Assembly (NCBI GenBank): GCA_934436435.1
Contig: CAKSAN010000012.1
Span: 89,937-153,936, forward strand
From: an uncultured Acetatifactor sp.
GTDB lineage: Bacteria; Bacillota; Clostridia; Lachnospirales; Lachnospiraceae
DNA length: 64,000 nucleotides
Reading direction: 5' to 3'
Part shown: positions 45,401 to 55,061 of the stretch, piece by piece
How the letters are laid out: each line of letters starts with the position of its first letter
How positions within the stretch are numbered: the first letter of the stretch is position 1
Program-made: the position numbers and the translations under genes
Notes under the pieces: model-generated
What the model was told of the DNA's origin: nothing
Database searches by the model: none
What the model saw: the letters and a program-made list of their open reading frames with translations, nothing else

Positions 45401-48400
45401 CGCTTATCAGTATGCCACTGACACTACGGGGCAGATCAGCGAAGCGGCGACGACAGAGAATAAATTTATCATGCCGGCAGCTACGGTCACGCTGATCACA
45501 CACGGATCCGATGAATACGGCTATTGTGCGCACTGTGGAAAGACGGATCTTGCCGTTTCTTATCAAAACGGGCATCTGGATATAGAAGGACTTACGGGGC
45601 GTACCTACGATAGCTGGCCCCAGATGCTGACTGGCATAGCGCTGGTTCCTGGGGCAGGACAGACCGCGGTGACGCTTACCATGCCGGATTATCGGTATCA
45701 AAATAACATCGGCAAGTGGATGATGTATGCATGCGGAACTCCGAAGAATGAAGAAGCGGACTTTGAGGTGCGCTATGCGAACAACACGGCGGCGTATCCG
45801 TACCGTGAGGGCGAAGCCGGTTTTGATGCGGACAAGGCGCCCAAGGTGACGATCACCGGACGCGGGAAGTACACCGGAGAGTTTACCGTATACTTTACCA
45901 TCGGCAAGGGGACGATGCGGCCTCAGGTCAATAATCTTGAGGTATGCGGTTCTAGTGCTTGTTACTATGATGGAAGAACAGAGAAGGCATGGAATAACAG
46001 TTTAATAGAGTTCTACGGTGACGCTTTTGATGCAAAGCAGTGGAGCCAGTGCAGCATGGTGCAACTGGGAGGATCGTATATCACACAGGTCACCACACCT
46101 GATGTAATGAATACTTATGCGCCGGGCAGCATTGACATATGCCCGACCACCGTGGAGTACAGTACGGATGAGAAGGCTACCTGGATCATGGAGAGACTCG
46201 AGGGCAGTAGTGCCGAGAATATGTACATGATCACCGATGCGGGGAAATATCCCTTCTGGGTCAGGATGACTAATGCGAACTGTGAGAATGAATATATAAC
46301 GGAAAAGCTGGTCGCAAGGATCCTGCCGAAGACATTGACGGAAGGGATGGTTGCCCCGGTTGCGGATGCTTTCGCATATTACACAGGAAGCGGGGTTGAG
46401 TGCACTGCCTATGATACAGGTGTAATTTCGGACAGTGAGATTACGGTGGATGGCAGTTCCTATGCGTTGGTAAAGGATAAGGATTACACCGTAACCTATG
46501 AAAACAATATTAACATCACCACAGGAGCGGACAAGGCGAAACTCACCATCACCGGTATCGGCAACTATGGCGGAGAGGCGACCCCCATTGAACGGGAATT
46601 TGGCATCCGGTATGCCTTTACCCCGGCGCAGACCACCGCTTCCAAAACAGGGTGGTATAACGGGGATGTAACCGCTTTATTTGGTACAGCGGACAGTGAC
46701 ACAGATATTAGCCGGGTGGTGTACGCAGGTACTCTGGATGAGAAGCTGACCGGTGGACTGGGCAGTGATATCAGGGTATATGACACGCTTGCCGATGCTG
46801 TGGACGGCACAGGTGTGGGCTATGTGTTCACCGGAGAAGGCAAGATCACTAAGACACTCTATGTAAGGGACGTTACCAACGGCTATGTCGGAACACCTGT
46901 GGAGGTGACGCTGCAGATCGACAGGTCTGCGCCCAGCTGGGAGGCAACTACAGGAAACAGCGGGGATTTCGGTATCTCCATCAAGGAGAACTGGTGGAAG
47001 AAGCTGCTGAATACCGTGTCCTTCGGAAGGTTCTATACTGATACGACGCTGGATCTGGTCATCCGGGCCAATGATGCGAAGGACGGTGTAAATAAGACCA
47101 GTGGTGTCGCAGAGTATTACTATTATATTGATACGGTGGATGCGTCCGCCCTTTCGGCAGCAGCGTCCGGAAACGGTGAAAAGACGGCAGCGGCAAAGAC
47201 AAAGGCTGAACTGGATGCCTTGAAAGCTGCCGGAAAATTTACGGAAGTGACGGCAGCAGGGGACGGACAGGTGACGATTCCCGGCGCGCTGAGCGCAGAA
47301 GAGCATTATATTGTCTATGCCTGTGTGAAGGATAAGGCCGGAAATATGAGTGACTATATCTGCAGCGAGGGTGTGGTGATAGACAGAACAGCACCGGGGA
47401 TCACGTCCACAACAGCTCCCACCAAGGAAGCCGGAACACTGACGGATCATACAGCAACCGTTATTTTTGAGGCGCAGGAAGCCGGAACTGTGGTGTACTT
47501 CTGTATCGGCGGCTATGATGATGACACGGAGTTTGAAAGAAATAAATCCGCTCTGCAAACGATTCTGGAACAGGAGAAGGTGGTCGTAAAGCAGGTGGGT
47601 GGCAGATGGCAGCCGGCGGTGGGAAACGGACAGACGGTGTCTGTAAGTGGTGTTACGCCGGATCCGGTCATCTACCATCAGAGCATGCAGGAGGGTGAGA
47701 ATGCAGTTAGCCTCTCCGGGCTGGAGGCGGACAGAGGGTATCGGCTCTACCTGATGGCCATTGATGAAGCAGGCAATCTGCAGACAACGTATACCACGGT
47801 GGATTTCACTACCCGGAAGGTAATGCCGGCAGTAAGTGTAGCTCCCACATTGAGCGGTATCTACGGTACACAGGCAAAGGATTTGGCGATCGGGGCCGGT
47901 ACTATGATAGATCCGGGTGCACCGGATACCGTGGTGGCAGGTGATTGGACATTTACGGATACGGTGGCCGGCGGAGAATATCCGGTACCGGGGACAACCA
48001 ACGAATATGAACTGACCTTTACACCGGAGAATGCCGGGTTTGACAGTGTGAGTGTGAAGGTGGTACCCACGGTGGCAAAGAAGGAGCTTACCGTGTATGT
48101 AACAGGAAGTCTGGAGAAGACCTATAATGAGGAGAATCCGGAGATCGGCTATGTGGACGTTACGGAGGAACCGGATTCCTTCACAGGACTTGTAAACGGT
48201 GATACGCAGGATTCTGTCAAGGCAGATATGAGTCTGACCACGGCGGCAACAAAGACTTCGGCGGTCGGAACCTATGATTTTACGGTAACTTCCGTGAATG
48301 CGAAATATGATGTGAAAGTGAAGTACAGAGTGTCCGGTGCGGAGGGCGTAAGCTATCCCGACCACGGTACACTGACTGTGAAGAAGGCGGATGCAGCATT

Positions 48401-50906
48401 GACCGTGGGATCGGACAGCTATGCCAAGACCTTCGGGGATGATGCATTTACGCTGGATGTGACAGCGAGCCATGCGGAGACTGCTATCACATACGAGGTG
48501 ACGGACGGAACTGATGTGATCGCGGTTACAGCGGACGGCACGGTGAAGATCCTTAAGGCAGGAACGGCAAAGATCAGGGTATCCCTGCCGGAGAACACCA
48601 ACTATAATGCGGCAGCGGACAGAGAGATCACGGTGACGGTGGCCAAAAAGAGTGCCCCCACTGTGGCCGATGTGAACAGAAATTACTATTATGAGCGTGA
48701 CCATGAGGACAGCGTTGATATAGCAAAGCTGTTGCCTGCGGACTGCGGTAAGATCACAAATGATTCGACCTCTGCACATGTCCGGATCGTGAATTGTAAT
48801 TTTAATGAAGAAACCGGCATACTGACATATACGTTACAGAAAAATGACAAGGTCGGAACCGATGACATTAAAATGACCATTGATACGGAGAACTATGAGA
48901 CGATCACCATCGTTATTCATACAAACTGGGTCGATAAGCGGGAGGTCTATGTCAGAACCGGTACCGAGGTGGCATTAAAGAGCAGCGTTATGACTTACGG
49001 TGACAGACTTTCTGTGCTGACATTTGAAAACGCGGAGTTTGTGGACGGTGACGGAAATCCCGTGGCAGGTACGCTGGCATGGGAGGATGGAAGCCTGATC
49101 CCGGCAGCGGGAACGGCAAGCGCAAACTGGAAGTTTACACCCGATGACGAGGCGTATATTGCCAGAACGGACAGTGTGGGCATTACCGTTAACAAGGCAA
49201 CGCCCCGGGCAGAGCAGCTGCCGGTTGCAGTGAAGAGAGCTGACAGTGAGGCCGGAACGGAATTGATCTATCATCCGGCACAGACTCTGGCAGATCTGAA
49301 GCTGACGGGCGGAAATGTGATCTGGACCGTCGGAGATACCGGTGTGACGGTGGCAGGTACCTGGAGTTTCAGTAACCGGACCAGTGTTCCAGTGGCCGGA
49401 ACAAAGAATTATGAAGTCATATTCACACCGGAGGACGGAACTAATTATAAGACATTAACAAAGCAGATTTCCATAACGGTGGCTCAGGCGAAACCCTATG
49501 TGGAGACTGCCCCGGTGGCGGCCGCAATTACCTATGGTGATTCCCTTGCAGATTCTGCCCTGACGGGTGGAAGCGTGCTGTACGGCGACGGCAGGGGAAA
49601 TGCGTCCGCACTGCCGGAGGGACAACTGTCTGTAAGAGGCGTCTTTACCTGGAAGCAGGCAGATACAAAGCCTGCGGCTGCCGACAGTAACCGCACGGAG
49701 TACACGGTGGTCTTCACACCGGAAGAAGGGGATCTTTATCAGACGGTGGAGCTTGCGCTGACGCTGACGGTAGAGAAAGCACTGAATCCTCCCGCTATGC
49801 CGGGCAGCCCCATGACGGTATCCGGCACTTGCGAGAAAGTCGCAGATGTGGTGCTGGCAGATGGCTGGGTATGGCGTGAAATCGACCGCGATACTGTACT
49901 GGAGCCGGGAGTCTTGACACCGGCAACGGCAGTTTACACAGGAGCTGACAGAGAGAACTATGAACATGTGGAAGTTGTGGTAATGCTGAACCGGATGAAT
50001 AACGCAGACACGACAGCAGATGATGACGACAGTACAGATGACAGTGCGGGTGACAGCGGAAAAGCGGCGGAGGCACAGGATACAGAAAAAACCACCGCAG
50101 CAGAGGCACCGGCCCATACGGCAGGCGGACCCGCGAAGCCGGCAGCAAAACCTGACACGGTGAAAAACAGTGAAGCAGTACCTTTTATCAAAGGAGACAA
50201 CGGCAGAGAAGGCTGGGATGTCATTTATGAGGAAGTAAAGCAGATCCCGGCGGGAGAAGAGATCGCGGTGGATATGAACGGCACCACGAAGGTGCCCGGC
50301 AGCCTGTTTGATCTGATCCGCGGAGAAGATGTTAACGTTGTCTTTGATATGGGTAACGGCATTACCTGGAGTGTGAACGGCCGGGATGTGACGGCGGATG
50401 GCGTGCAGGACATTGACTTCGGCGTGAAGTACGGTGAGCAGGCAGAGGGCAACATTCCCGTTTCCGTAATAAACAATGTTACAGGTGAGAGGTTCTATAC
50501 CGGCTTAAGCCTGTCCTATGATGGTGAGTTTGGCTTCCAGGCAGTGCTTACCCTGAACATGGATCAGAAGAATGCCGGATTGTATGCAAGCCTGTATTAC
50601 TATAATGAACAGACGGGTGAGATGGAATTTATCTGCGAGGAGGAGATCGCAGAGGACGGCAGCGTAGCGCTTACCTTTACCCATGCATCCGAGTATATCC
50701 TCGTGGTGGATGCAAAGACGGCGGAACAGAAGCCTGCGGATACGGAGAACGGAAATCAGCAGCCGGCGGACACAGACAGCGTTCCCACACCCGCACAGGA
50801 AGAGAACTCCACGGCATGGTGGATCATCCTCCTGGGTGCAGTGATCGTAGCAGGAGCTCTCGTGACTTTCTTCGTGACAAAGAAGAGAAAGAAAGACGGG
50901 AAATAA
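42447..50906 (+). CDS. Giant (2819-aa) surface protein with beta-helix, MBG-type and Ig-like repeats
   Basis: AAAGGAGA precedes ATG 42447. The signal peptide ends near TVQAADY (~35). Residues ~60-850 alternate beta-helix-like parts (LDLNGYTLE, GGNVTINGGTF) with an Ig-like region (AGLYGVTVNGTETLYADLSA). From ~1080 to 2440 there are many repeated beta-sandwich units of MBG and Ig-like type (YDGRTEKAW, YTVTYENNINITTG, KTFGDDAFTLDVTASHAET), including units with GDSLADSALTGG. An Asp/Thr/Ala spacer (~2515-2575) leads to a C-terminal globular region (~2580-2770), a Pro/Thr spacer, one membrane helix and KKRKKDGK. No LPxTG-like motif is seen, so the helix probably anchors it. It is probably an adhesin or structural surface fibre. 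TetR and two lipoprotein genes follow. Confidence 0.8.
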   Translation: MKNRRMNVKRMMAMVLAVLMLADTVDIPALTVQAADYKSAETAVTAEQEAVSEENAAVMAAISANDAAAYGIAALADTTETPVQVKKSDGTVLNYATIYDFTGGTCWTNCEITLNGNASLGGNCFFKGTVTLDLNGYTLETENYALSFEGSNSVVKSSKSDGKITGVGYDGWQGYNDVLHVEGSGASCTIKSGVTIEATEYKPAVYACASLIIEEGVTLTRTNGNEVLRVRPGGNVTINGGTFQGKVYRTSGGTLQISGGTFKNGIEVEGGTLADCFNGYGLKKSDGDALVDLAAASVSDSVYVYQIPFRITGQPILAVDQASVVEGYTDEQPQLFVAAAKNEGVTGELSYQWRVKKQLAGQDEVDEAVTGATETTFRIPAKLAVGTYRYYCRVTCGSDSIDSAAVTFTVQAGLYGVTVNGTETLYADLSAALDAIEAAVEKATGATDITFKLHASVKNNAAVRTFSAGKYPFHLTVDLNGHELGNYGTIAWLNTRDQCCIGVSGENAKLTVTDFSGEGNGELHGGFSAVNGAALEMTGGKCAYIYIESGAKGLVKGGTCGMRAYIGNADASEGNAGTSCEVQGGLLSSIAVYGGAALTVTKDYTGKTDSLVVNHWARTNGAMKKQRALVSLAGGSYGKIKTDPYCTLEEDLGAMLADPANGYAIADMLAEGYALFNNGFKLDLDRTALFYSNVEVKPADTPDNTGLAVAEIVEDGTKKTYYTSWESVLDYLPKAGTVDSASVEVILLKDISGASATETLTLNKADKYILRSPEDSHFTITGDGDALLKMNCTATFIIDNITLEDGFIEASRGEFIIKDALLQNEKCKAPVIRLSDGYLVLERGARLVLEGADDAARTVELTGAARIFIADGAGINPSNNGKYGILVSGTDNSLVVPEGAGGKNIDAKLADGAGLTVYWTPDYLTDFIKELEAEKAASENITTYYQIRLPEGVSLPDGANSNIKVLNDMLYGKQGSEITVNSITCAYQYATDTTGQISEAATTENKFIMPAATVTLITHGSDEYGYCAHCGKTDLAVSYQNGHLDIEGLTGRTYDSWPQMLTGIALVPGAGQTAVTLTMPDYRYQNNIGKWMMYACGTPKNEEADFEVRYANNTAAYPYREGEAGFDADKAPKVTITGRGKYTGEFTVYFTIGKGTMRPQVNNLEVCGSSACYYDGRTEKAWNNSLIEFYGDAFDAKQWSQCSMVQLGGSYITQVTTPDVMNTYAPGSIDICPTTVEYSTDEKATWIMERLEGSSAENMYMITDAGKYPFWVRMTNANCENEYITEKLVARILPKTLTEGMVAPVADAFAYYTGSGVECTAYDTGVISDSEITVDGSSYALVKDKDYTVTYENNINITTGADKAKLTITGIGNYGGEATPIEREFGIRYAFTPAQTTASKTGWYNGDVTALFGTADSDTDISRVVYAGTLDEKLTGGLGSDIRVYDTLADAVDGTGVGYVFTGEGKITKTLYVRDVTNGYVGTPVEVTLQIDRSAPSWEATTGNSGDFGISIKENWWKKLLNTVSFGRFYTDTTLDLVIRANDAKDGVNKTSGVAEYYYYIDTVDASALSAAASGNGEKTAAAKTKAELDALKAAGKFTEVTAAGDGQVTIPGALSAEEHYIVYACVKDKAGNMSDYICSEGVVIDRTAPGITSTTAPTKEAGTLTDHTATVIFEAQEAGTVVYFCIGGYDDDTEFERNKSALQTILEQEKVVVKQVGGRWQPAVGNGQTVSVSGVTPDPVIYHQSMQEGENAVSLSGLEADRGYRLYLMAIDEAGNLQTTYTTVDFTTRKVMPAVSVAPTLSGIYGTQAKDLAIGAGTMIDPGAPDTVVAGDWTFTDTVAGGEYPVPGTTNEYELTFTPENAGFDSVSVKVVPTVAKKELTVYVTGSLEKTYNEENPEIGYVDVTEEPDSFTGLVNGDTQDSVKADMSLTTAATKTSAVGTYDFTVTSVNAKYDVKVKYRVSGAEGVSYPDHGTLTVKKADAALTVGSDSYAKTFGDDAFTLDVTASHAETAITYEVTDGTDVIAVTADGTVKILKAGTAKIRVSLPENTNYNAAADREITVTVAKKSAPTVADVNRNYYYERDHEDSVDIAKLLPADCGKITNDSTSAHVRIVNCNFNEETGILTYTLQKNDKVGTDDIKMTIDTENYETITIVIHTNWVDKREVYVRTGTEVALKSSVMTYGDRLSVLTFENAEFVDGDGNPVAGTLAWEDGSLIPAAGTASANWKFTPDDEAYIARTDSVGITVNKATPRAEQLPVAVKRADSEAGTELIYHPAQTLADLKLTGGNVIWTVGDTGVTVAGTWSFSNRTSVPVAGTKNYEVIFTPEDGTNYKTLTKQISITVAQAKPYVETAPVAAAITYGDSLADSALTGGSVLYGDGRGNASALPEGQLSVRGVFTWKQADTKPAAADSNRTEYTVVFTPEEGDLYQTVELALTLTVEKALNPPAMPGSPMTVSGTCEKVADVVLADGWVWREIDRDTVLEPGVLTPATAVYTGADRENYEHVEVVVMLNRMNNADTTADDDDSTDDSAGDSGKAAEAQDTEKTTAAEAPAHTAGGPAKPAAKPDTVKNSEAVPFIKGDNGREGWDVIYEEVKQIPAGEEIAVDMNGTTKVPGSLFDLIRGEDVNVVFDMGNGITWSVNGRDVTADGVQDIDFGVKYGEQAEGNIPVSVINNVTGERFYTGLSLSYDGEFGFQAVLTLNMDQKNAGLYASLYYYNEQTGEMEFICEEEIAEDGSVALTFTHASEYILVVDAKTAEQKPADTENGNQQPADTDSVPTPAQEENSTAWWIILLGAVIVAGALVTFFVTKKRKKDGK

Positions 50907-50967
50907 AAGGGTAATTGCTACACCATCTGATAAAATATTTGAGACTAGGGGTATCAGAAACAAAGAC

Positions 50968-51627
50968 ATGGGAAAGTCAAAGGAACAGATCGAGAAGGAA
51001 AGTGCACGAAAAAGGAGAATATTGGACACAGCTTTTCGGCTTTTTGTGGAAAAGAAGATAGAGGCTGTGTCCATGGGAGATATAGCATCGGCGGCGGGAA
51101 CAGGCCGGGCAACCCTGTTTCGGTATTATTCCAACAAGATGGAGCTTGTGATCGCGGTCGGCGCGGCCCGGTGGAAGGCATATCTGGATGAACTGGACGC
51201 AACACGTCCCATTTCCTCCCTCGAAGAGATTCCCGCAATCATGCGGTTTACATTTACACTGGACAGTTATATTGATATGTACCGATACCATAAGGATCTG
51301 CTGCAATATAATGACAATTTCAACCATTATGTGACGCGGGAGGGAGGCAACAGAGAGCAGCTGGAGGCATTCCATGCATCGTTGGGTTCCGCAAATACAA
51401 GGTTTCATCTGATGTATGAGAAGGCGAAGGAGGATAAGACGTTCCGGACGGATATTCCGGAGGAACAATTTTTCCGCGTGACGCTCCATTCCATGATGGC
51501 GATCTGTGCCCATTATGCCGGGGGATTTATCTGGGGAGCGGAGAACAATAAGGACTATACACCGGAGTTATTGATGCAGAAGGAAATGATACTGAACTAT
51601 ATAAGAAATGCGGGAAGTATGGCTTGA
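50968..51627 (+). CDS. TetR/AcrR-family transcriptional regulator
   Basis: The protein has 219 aa. The N-terminal helix-turn-helix is ARKRRILDTAFRLFVEKK, then MGDIASAAGTGRATLFRYYSNKMEL. The remaining helices form a ligand/dimer domain without clear specificity. It lies 61 bases after the giant surface protein and only 27 bases before the metzincin-like lipoprotein gene, so it is probably cotranscribed with the lipoproteins and may regulate this surface block. It resembles the TetR gene at 13892 in position beside a surface-protein gene, not closely in sequence. Confidence 0.9.
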   Translation: MGKSKEQIEKESARKRRILDTAFRLFVEKKIEAVSMGDIASAAGTGRATLFRYYSNKMELVIAVGAARWKAYLDELDATRPISSLEEIPAIMRFTFTLDSYIDMYRYHKDLLQYNDNFNHYVTREGGNREQLEAFHASLGSANTRFHLMYEKAKEDKTFRTDIPEEQFFRVTLHSMMAICAHYAGGFIWGAENNKDYTPELLMQKEMILNYIRNAGSMA

Positions 51628-51654
51628 CAGTAAAGAGGGTATGGGAAGAACAGA

Positions 51655-53154
51655 ATGGATAAATTTAGGAGAAGAAAACCGTTGATAAGAGGCAGAGGCA
51701 ATATTGCGTTGGTGTTGGCTCTGATGCTTGGGGCATCTGTTTTCCTGACAGGCTGTGAAGAGGATGAATATTGGGATGAGGCTTGGTACGAGGAAGATGC
51801 TGCGGAAGATCACGGGGAATACATAGGGTATGCGGAAGCCGCAGAAATCGGAGAAAGCGCAGATTCGGCGGCGGATTTCGGAAACGGTGTTGTAAACGGT
51901 GGGAGAAGCATGACGATGCGCTCCGTGCGGAAAGGAAGCGGCGGTACCCGCTACGGTTCTTCCGGAAAGCTGGAGGGAACGATTGCCGTCGTAACGATCC
52001 TGGCGGATGATGCCACCAGCGAATGGAACCTTTCGGAGGATGATGATTTCAGGATGTACAGCACGATCTACAATGACTTAAGGATCGGCTGCGGATGGAT
52101 TGAAGAGGCCTGCGCGGCATATGGCAGAGATGTGAATTTTGTCTGGGATTGGGATGCCCATGGAGAACTGATCTATCAGACATCCCTGGATCGGAGCATC
52201 GGTGACAATTACTATGGCGCATACAATGATATGCAGGAATTTATCGGTGCCAATATTGACAGCGAGGGAATCAAAAGCGCGTTGGGGGCAAACGGCATCG
52301 TCTATATGGTCTGTGTGGACACTCCTTCGTCCAATACTACGGCCAGCAGTACGTTTTCATGGGAAGCAGGCTGCCCGTGCGAGTATGAGATGAGCTTTAT
52401 GCTGATGAATTATAAGGGGCAGATCAATGCGCCCGCAACTTTCGCCCATGAGATCCTCCACACCTTCGGCGCACCGGATCTGTATTATGCGGGGAAGCAT
52501 GGGATCACACAGGAATATGTAAACTATGCAAAGTCAGCAGGAACCAACGATATTATGCGCGTGACCTGGGATCTGAATACCAATTATTATGTGTATGACA
52601 GCGTGAAGAACGAAATCACAGATATCACGGCGTACTACCTGGGACTTACGGACTACAGCGACACGGTGCAGGAGTGGGGCCTGGGGCAGAGCGACTATGC
52701 CCGCTACGGGGACGCTGCGGGGGATGTCGATGCCGCAGGAAATAATGCTGTAGAGGATGTTATACAGGATGCTGTGGGAAGTGCCGCAGAGGATACCATA
52801 GAAGATACCACGGGAAATGCCACAGAGGATGTCATAGAGGATGTCATAGAGGATGTTGCGGGAGGTGCCGCAGAGGATATTACGGAGAATGCCACAGAGC
52901 AGGCGGATGGTACGACATGGGATTCCGACTACAATAATGACTATGAGACTTCGTCCTACGGCTGGTGGAATATGCTCGATCCCGGATGGGAGATGAGTGA
53001 TTGGACGTATAAAGACGGTGAGTGGTATATCTATGACGAAGAAACAGGATATTTCTACATCTACATGGAGGAATATGAAATGTTTGCGGCATTGGATGAG
53101 GACGATAATCTGTACTTTTTTGATAATGAGACGGGAGAGTGGGTAGAAGAATGA
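51655..53154 (+). CDS. Metzincin-like zinc protease lipoprotein with acidic C-terminal module
   Basis: The protein has 499 aa. The lipobox is L31-T-G-C34 after a hydrophobic stretch, so it is membrane-tethered outside the cell. H265-E-I-L-H269-T-F-G-A-P-D275 fits HExxHxxGxxD zinc binding, and TNDIMRV further on looks like a Met-turn, together indicating a metzincin-type protease. A Val-Ile-Glu-Asp/Ala-rich repeat (~365-420) acts as spacer. The last ~65 residues (WWNMLDPGWEMSDW ... GEWYIYDEETGYFYIYM) match the end of the next lipoprotein. The stop overlaps the next ATG by 4 bases, so both are made together. Confidence 0.78.
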   Translation: MDKFRRRKPLIRGRGNIALVLALMLGASVFLTGCEEDEYWDEAWYEEDAAEDHGEYIGYAEAAEIGESADSAADFGNGVVNGGRSMTMRSVRKGSGGTRYGSSGKLEGTIAVVTILADDATSEWNLSEDDDFRMYSTIYNDLRIGCGWIEEACAAYGRDVNFVWDWDAHGELIYQTSLDRSIGDNYYGAYNDMQEFIGANIDSEGIKSALGANGIVYMVCVDTPSSNTTASSTFSWEAGCPCEYEMSFMLMNYKGQINAPATFAHEILHTFGAPDLYYAGKHGITQEYVNYAKSAGTNDIMRVTWDLNTNYYVYDSVKNEITDITAYYLGLTDYSDTVQEWGLGQSDYARYGDAAGDVDAAGNNAVEDVIQDAVGSAAEDTIEDTTGNATEDVIEDVIEDVAGGAAEDITENATEQADGTTWDSDYNNDYETSSYGWWNMLDPGWEMSDWTYKDGEWYIYDEETGYFYIYMEEYEMFAALDEDDNLYFFDNETGEWVEE

Positions 53155-54695
53155 AAACAAAAAGAAAAATCCAGGTATTTTTACTTGCAGGTATACTGGG
53201 TGCAGCCTTACTTAGCGGATGCGCTGACGACTGGGACGATTGGGACGAAGAACTGACAGATGAGGTGACCGAAGCGGTCAATGTGGACGACGGAAGCCGG
53301 GACGACGGAATCTCCTACTATGAAGGACTGGAACTGGGAAGCGGTCTTGAGACCGGTACGGTCAAGGGAGAACTCAGTGATAATCCCGGGCAGGTGGTAA
53401 GACGAAGCGTAACACCGGTCAGTCAGGTATTGATCACAAGGCTGGACGGATCCAGGGTGCCTGAGGATTTCTATATGTACCGCAATACGCTGGACTCCAA
53501 GGGACAGCGTGCGTATGACCAGATCTGCGCAGGCTGTGCCGCCGGACAGGGCACGATCGTGATGTCCACCCTCATAGACGAGGAAGAGTTACAGTATATT
53601 TTTAATTCTGTGGTGTACGACCACCCGGAGTTTTTCTGGCTGAAGGCAGATTACTACTATTACTACAATGGTGACGGCTATATCACGGAACTCTACCCGT
53701 CCTATTATACCCAGGATATTTCCGGTATGGCAGCGGAGGTGGAGCAGAGTGTAAGCGGAGCCCTTGCGAGTATGTGGGGGCTGTCCAGCGATGTGGAAAA
53801 GGTAAAATATGCCCACGATTATCTGACCAACACCATTGACTATGTCCGGAATGACATGGATCAGACGGCCTACAGCGGATTCGTGTGGAACCAGACAGTA
53901 TGCGTAGGGTACGCCAAATGCTTTTCCTATATGATGCATAAAATGGGAATCCCCTGCACCGTGGTGACGGGTAGTACAAACGGCGGAAACCACGCCTGGA
54001 ATATCCTGGAACTGGACGGCGAGTATTACCTGATGGATGTGACATGGGATGATCCCGTGGGAAATCCTGCGGATACCTATTATTATAACTATTTCAATAT
54101 CACCGATGACCAGATGGCAGCCGACCACTCAACGGGAACCTTTGTCAGCTCCAACGGAGATTATATTGATATTTCCCGCTACCTTCCGGCAGCAAACGGA
54201 ACCAGGTACAGTTTCCAGAATGCTTTCGGCGGAAATGCCTACGGCACGGATTTTGGATCCATCAGTGAGGCAGAACCGGAGATGGTGGCAGATTCGGAGA
54301 CAGACACATCGGATGGTTACGGGAGCGATGGGGATTACACGAATGACTGGGACTACACGAACGATGGAGACTACGCGAACGACGGAGATTACACGGGCGA
54401 CTGGGACTATACGAATGACGGGGACTACACGGACGCCGGGAATTACACGGATGACGGAGACTACACCTGCGACGTGACAGGCACCTGCGGGGATTACGAT
54501 TGGTGGAATCTCCTGGACGACAGTTGGACCAAGGATGACTGGGAGTATGACGATGGTTATTATTTTATCTGGGATGAGGAAACCAGGTGTATCTATGTTT
54601 ATGCCCCCGATTTGAATATCTATGGTGCAATGGAGGAAGACGGAGAAGAGATATACTGGTACGATCCGGATTGTGGACAGTGGATCGCTGAATAA
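53151..54695 (+). CDS. Transglutaminase-like lipoprotein with acidic C-terminal module
   Basis: The protein has 514 aa from ATG 53151, which overlaps the previous stop (ATGA); an earlier start is inside the neighbour. The lipobox is L21-S-G-C24. A transglutaminase-like triad is visible: C251 (NQTVCVGYAKC), H281 (GGNHAWNIL) and D296 (YLMDVTWDD). In secreted bacterial proteins this fold is usually a cysteine protease or a protein cross-linker. A Gly-Asp-Tyr-Thr-rich tandem repeat (~390-440) is a spacer. The last ~65 residues (WWNLLDDSWTKDDWEYDDG and following) parallel the upstream metzincin-like lipoprotein. Together they look like a surface protein-processing pair. Confidence 0.82.
   Translation: MKTKRKIQVFLLAGILGAALLSGCADDWDDWDEELTDEVTEAVNVDDGSRDDGISYYEGLELGSGLETGTVKGELSDNPGQVVRRSVTPVSQVLITRLDGSRVPEDFYMYRNTLDSKGQRAYDQICAGCAAGQGTIVMSTLIDEEELQYIFNSVVYDHPEFFWLKADYYYYYNGDGYITELYPSYYTQDISGMAAEVEQSVSGALASMWGLSSDVEKVKYAHDYLTNTIDYVRNDMDQTAYSGFVWNQTVCVGYAKCFSYMMHKMGIPCTVVTGSTNGGNHAWNILELDGEYYLMDVTWDDPVGNPADTYYYNYFNITDDQMAADHSTGTFVSSNGDYIDISRYLPAANGTRYSFQNAFGGNAYGTDFGSISEAEPEMVADSETDTSDGYGSDGDYTNDWDYTNDGDYANDGDYTGDWDYTNDGDYTDAGNYTDDGDYTCDVTGTCGDYDWWNLLDDSWTKDDWEYDDGYYFIWDEETRCIYVYAPDLNIYGAMEEDGEEIYWYDPDCGQWIAE
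54325..54470 (+). repeat. Tandem 18-nt coding repeat
   Basis: About eight imperfect copies of an 18-base unit encode GDYTND/WDYTND variants inside the transglutaminase-like lipoprotein. Unit number is likely to vary between strains by slippage. Confidence 0.75.
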
Positions 54696-54735
54696 AAGGC
54701 GGGAGGAACGGCGATGCCCTGCCGGATGCGTACCA

Positions 54736-54946
54736 GGAAGGCCTTTAACTGCGGGTGAAGTTGCAAGGCTCAACGAAGAATTTATCGTAGAGTACACATA
54801 CAACTCCAATGCCATCGAAGGAAATACACTTACGCTGCGAGAAACGGATTTAGTTCTTCGTGGTCTTACGATGGAACAGAAACCGCTGAAAGACCATATG
54901 GAGGCAGTCGGTCATAAAGAAGCATTTGATTTTGTTGACAGTAATA
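54736..54946 (+). pseudogene. Fic-family protein, N-terminal fragment
   Basis: The frame reads PLTAGEVARLNEEFIVEYTY, then SNAIEGNTLTLRETDLVLRG and KPLKDHMEAVGHKEAFDFV, the N-terminal region of bacterial Fic proteins including the inhibitory-helix-like S-N-A-I-E-G-N. After ~54946 similarity stops and the frame ends at 55008. The HPFxxGNGR catalytic part is absent. It is a deletion relic following the lipoprotein operon. Confidence 0.8.
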
Positions 54947-55061
54947 CTTGCTCTTGCCGCGATGCGCGTTACAGAGAAAGTAATGAAAAAATCTGTGATG
55001 AAATTTGAAGCATAAAAGCACGAAGATTAAGGGCAATGCAAAAGGAACGCCAGACACTTAG

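Noticed and set aside
46677..48779. Long open frame of 700 codons on the minus strand
   Set aside because: It is antisense to the repeat-rich surface protein, Cys/His/Arg-rich with no domain, RBS or promoter; it arises from the codon bias of the opposite strand.
54325..54470. CRISPR-like array
   Set aside because: The repeats are contiguous, in frame inside a coding region, and have no unique spacers or cas genes.
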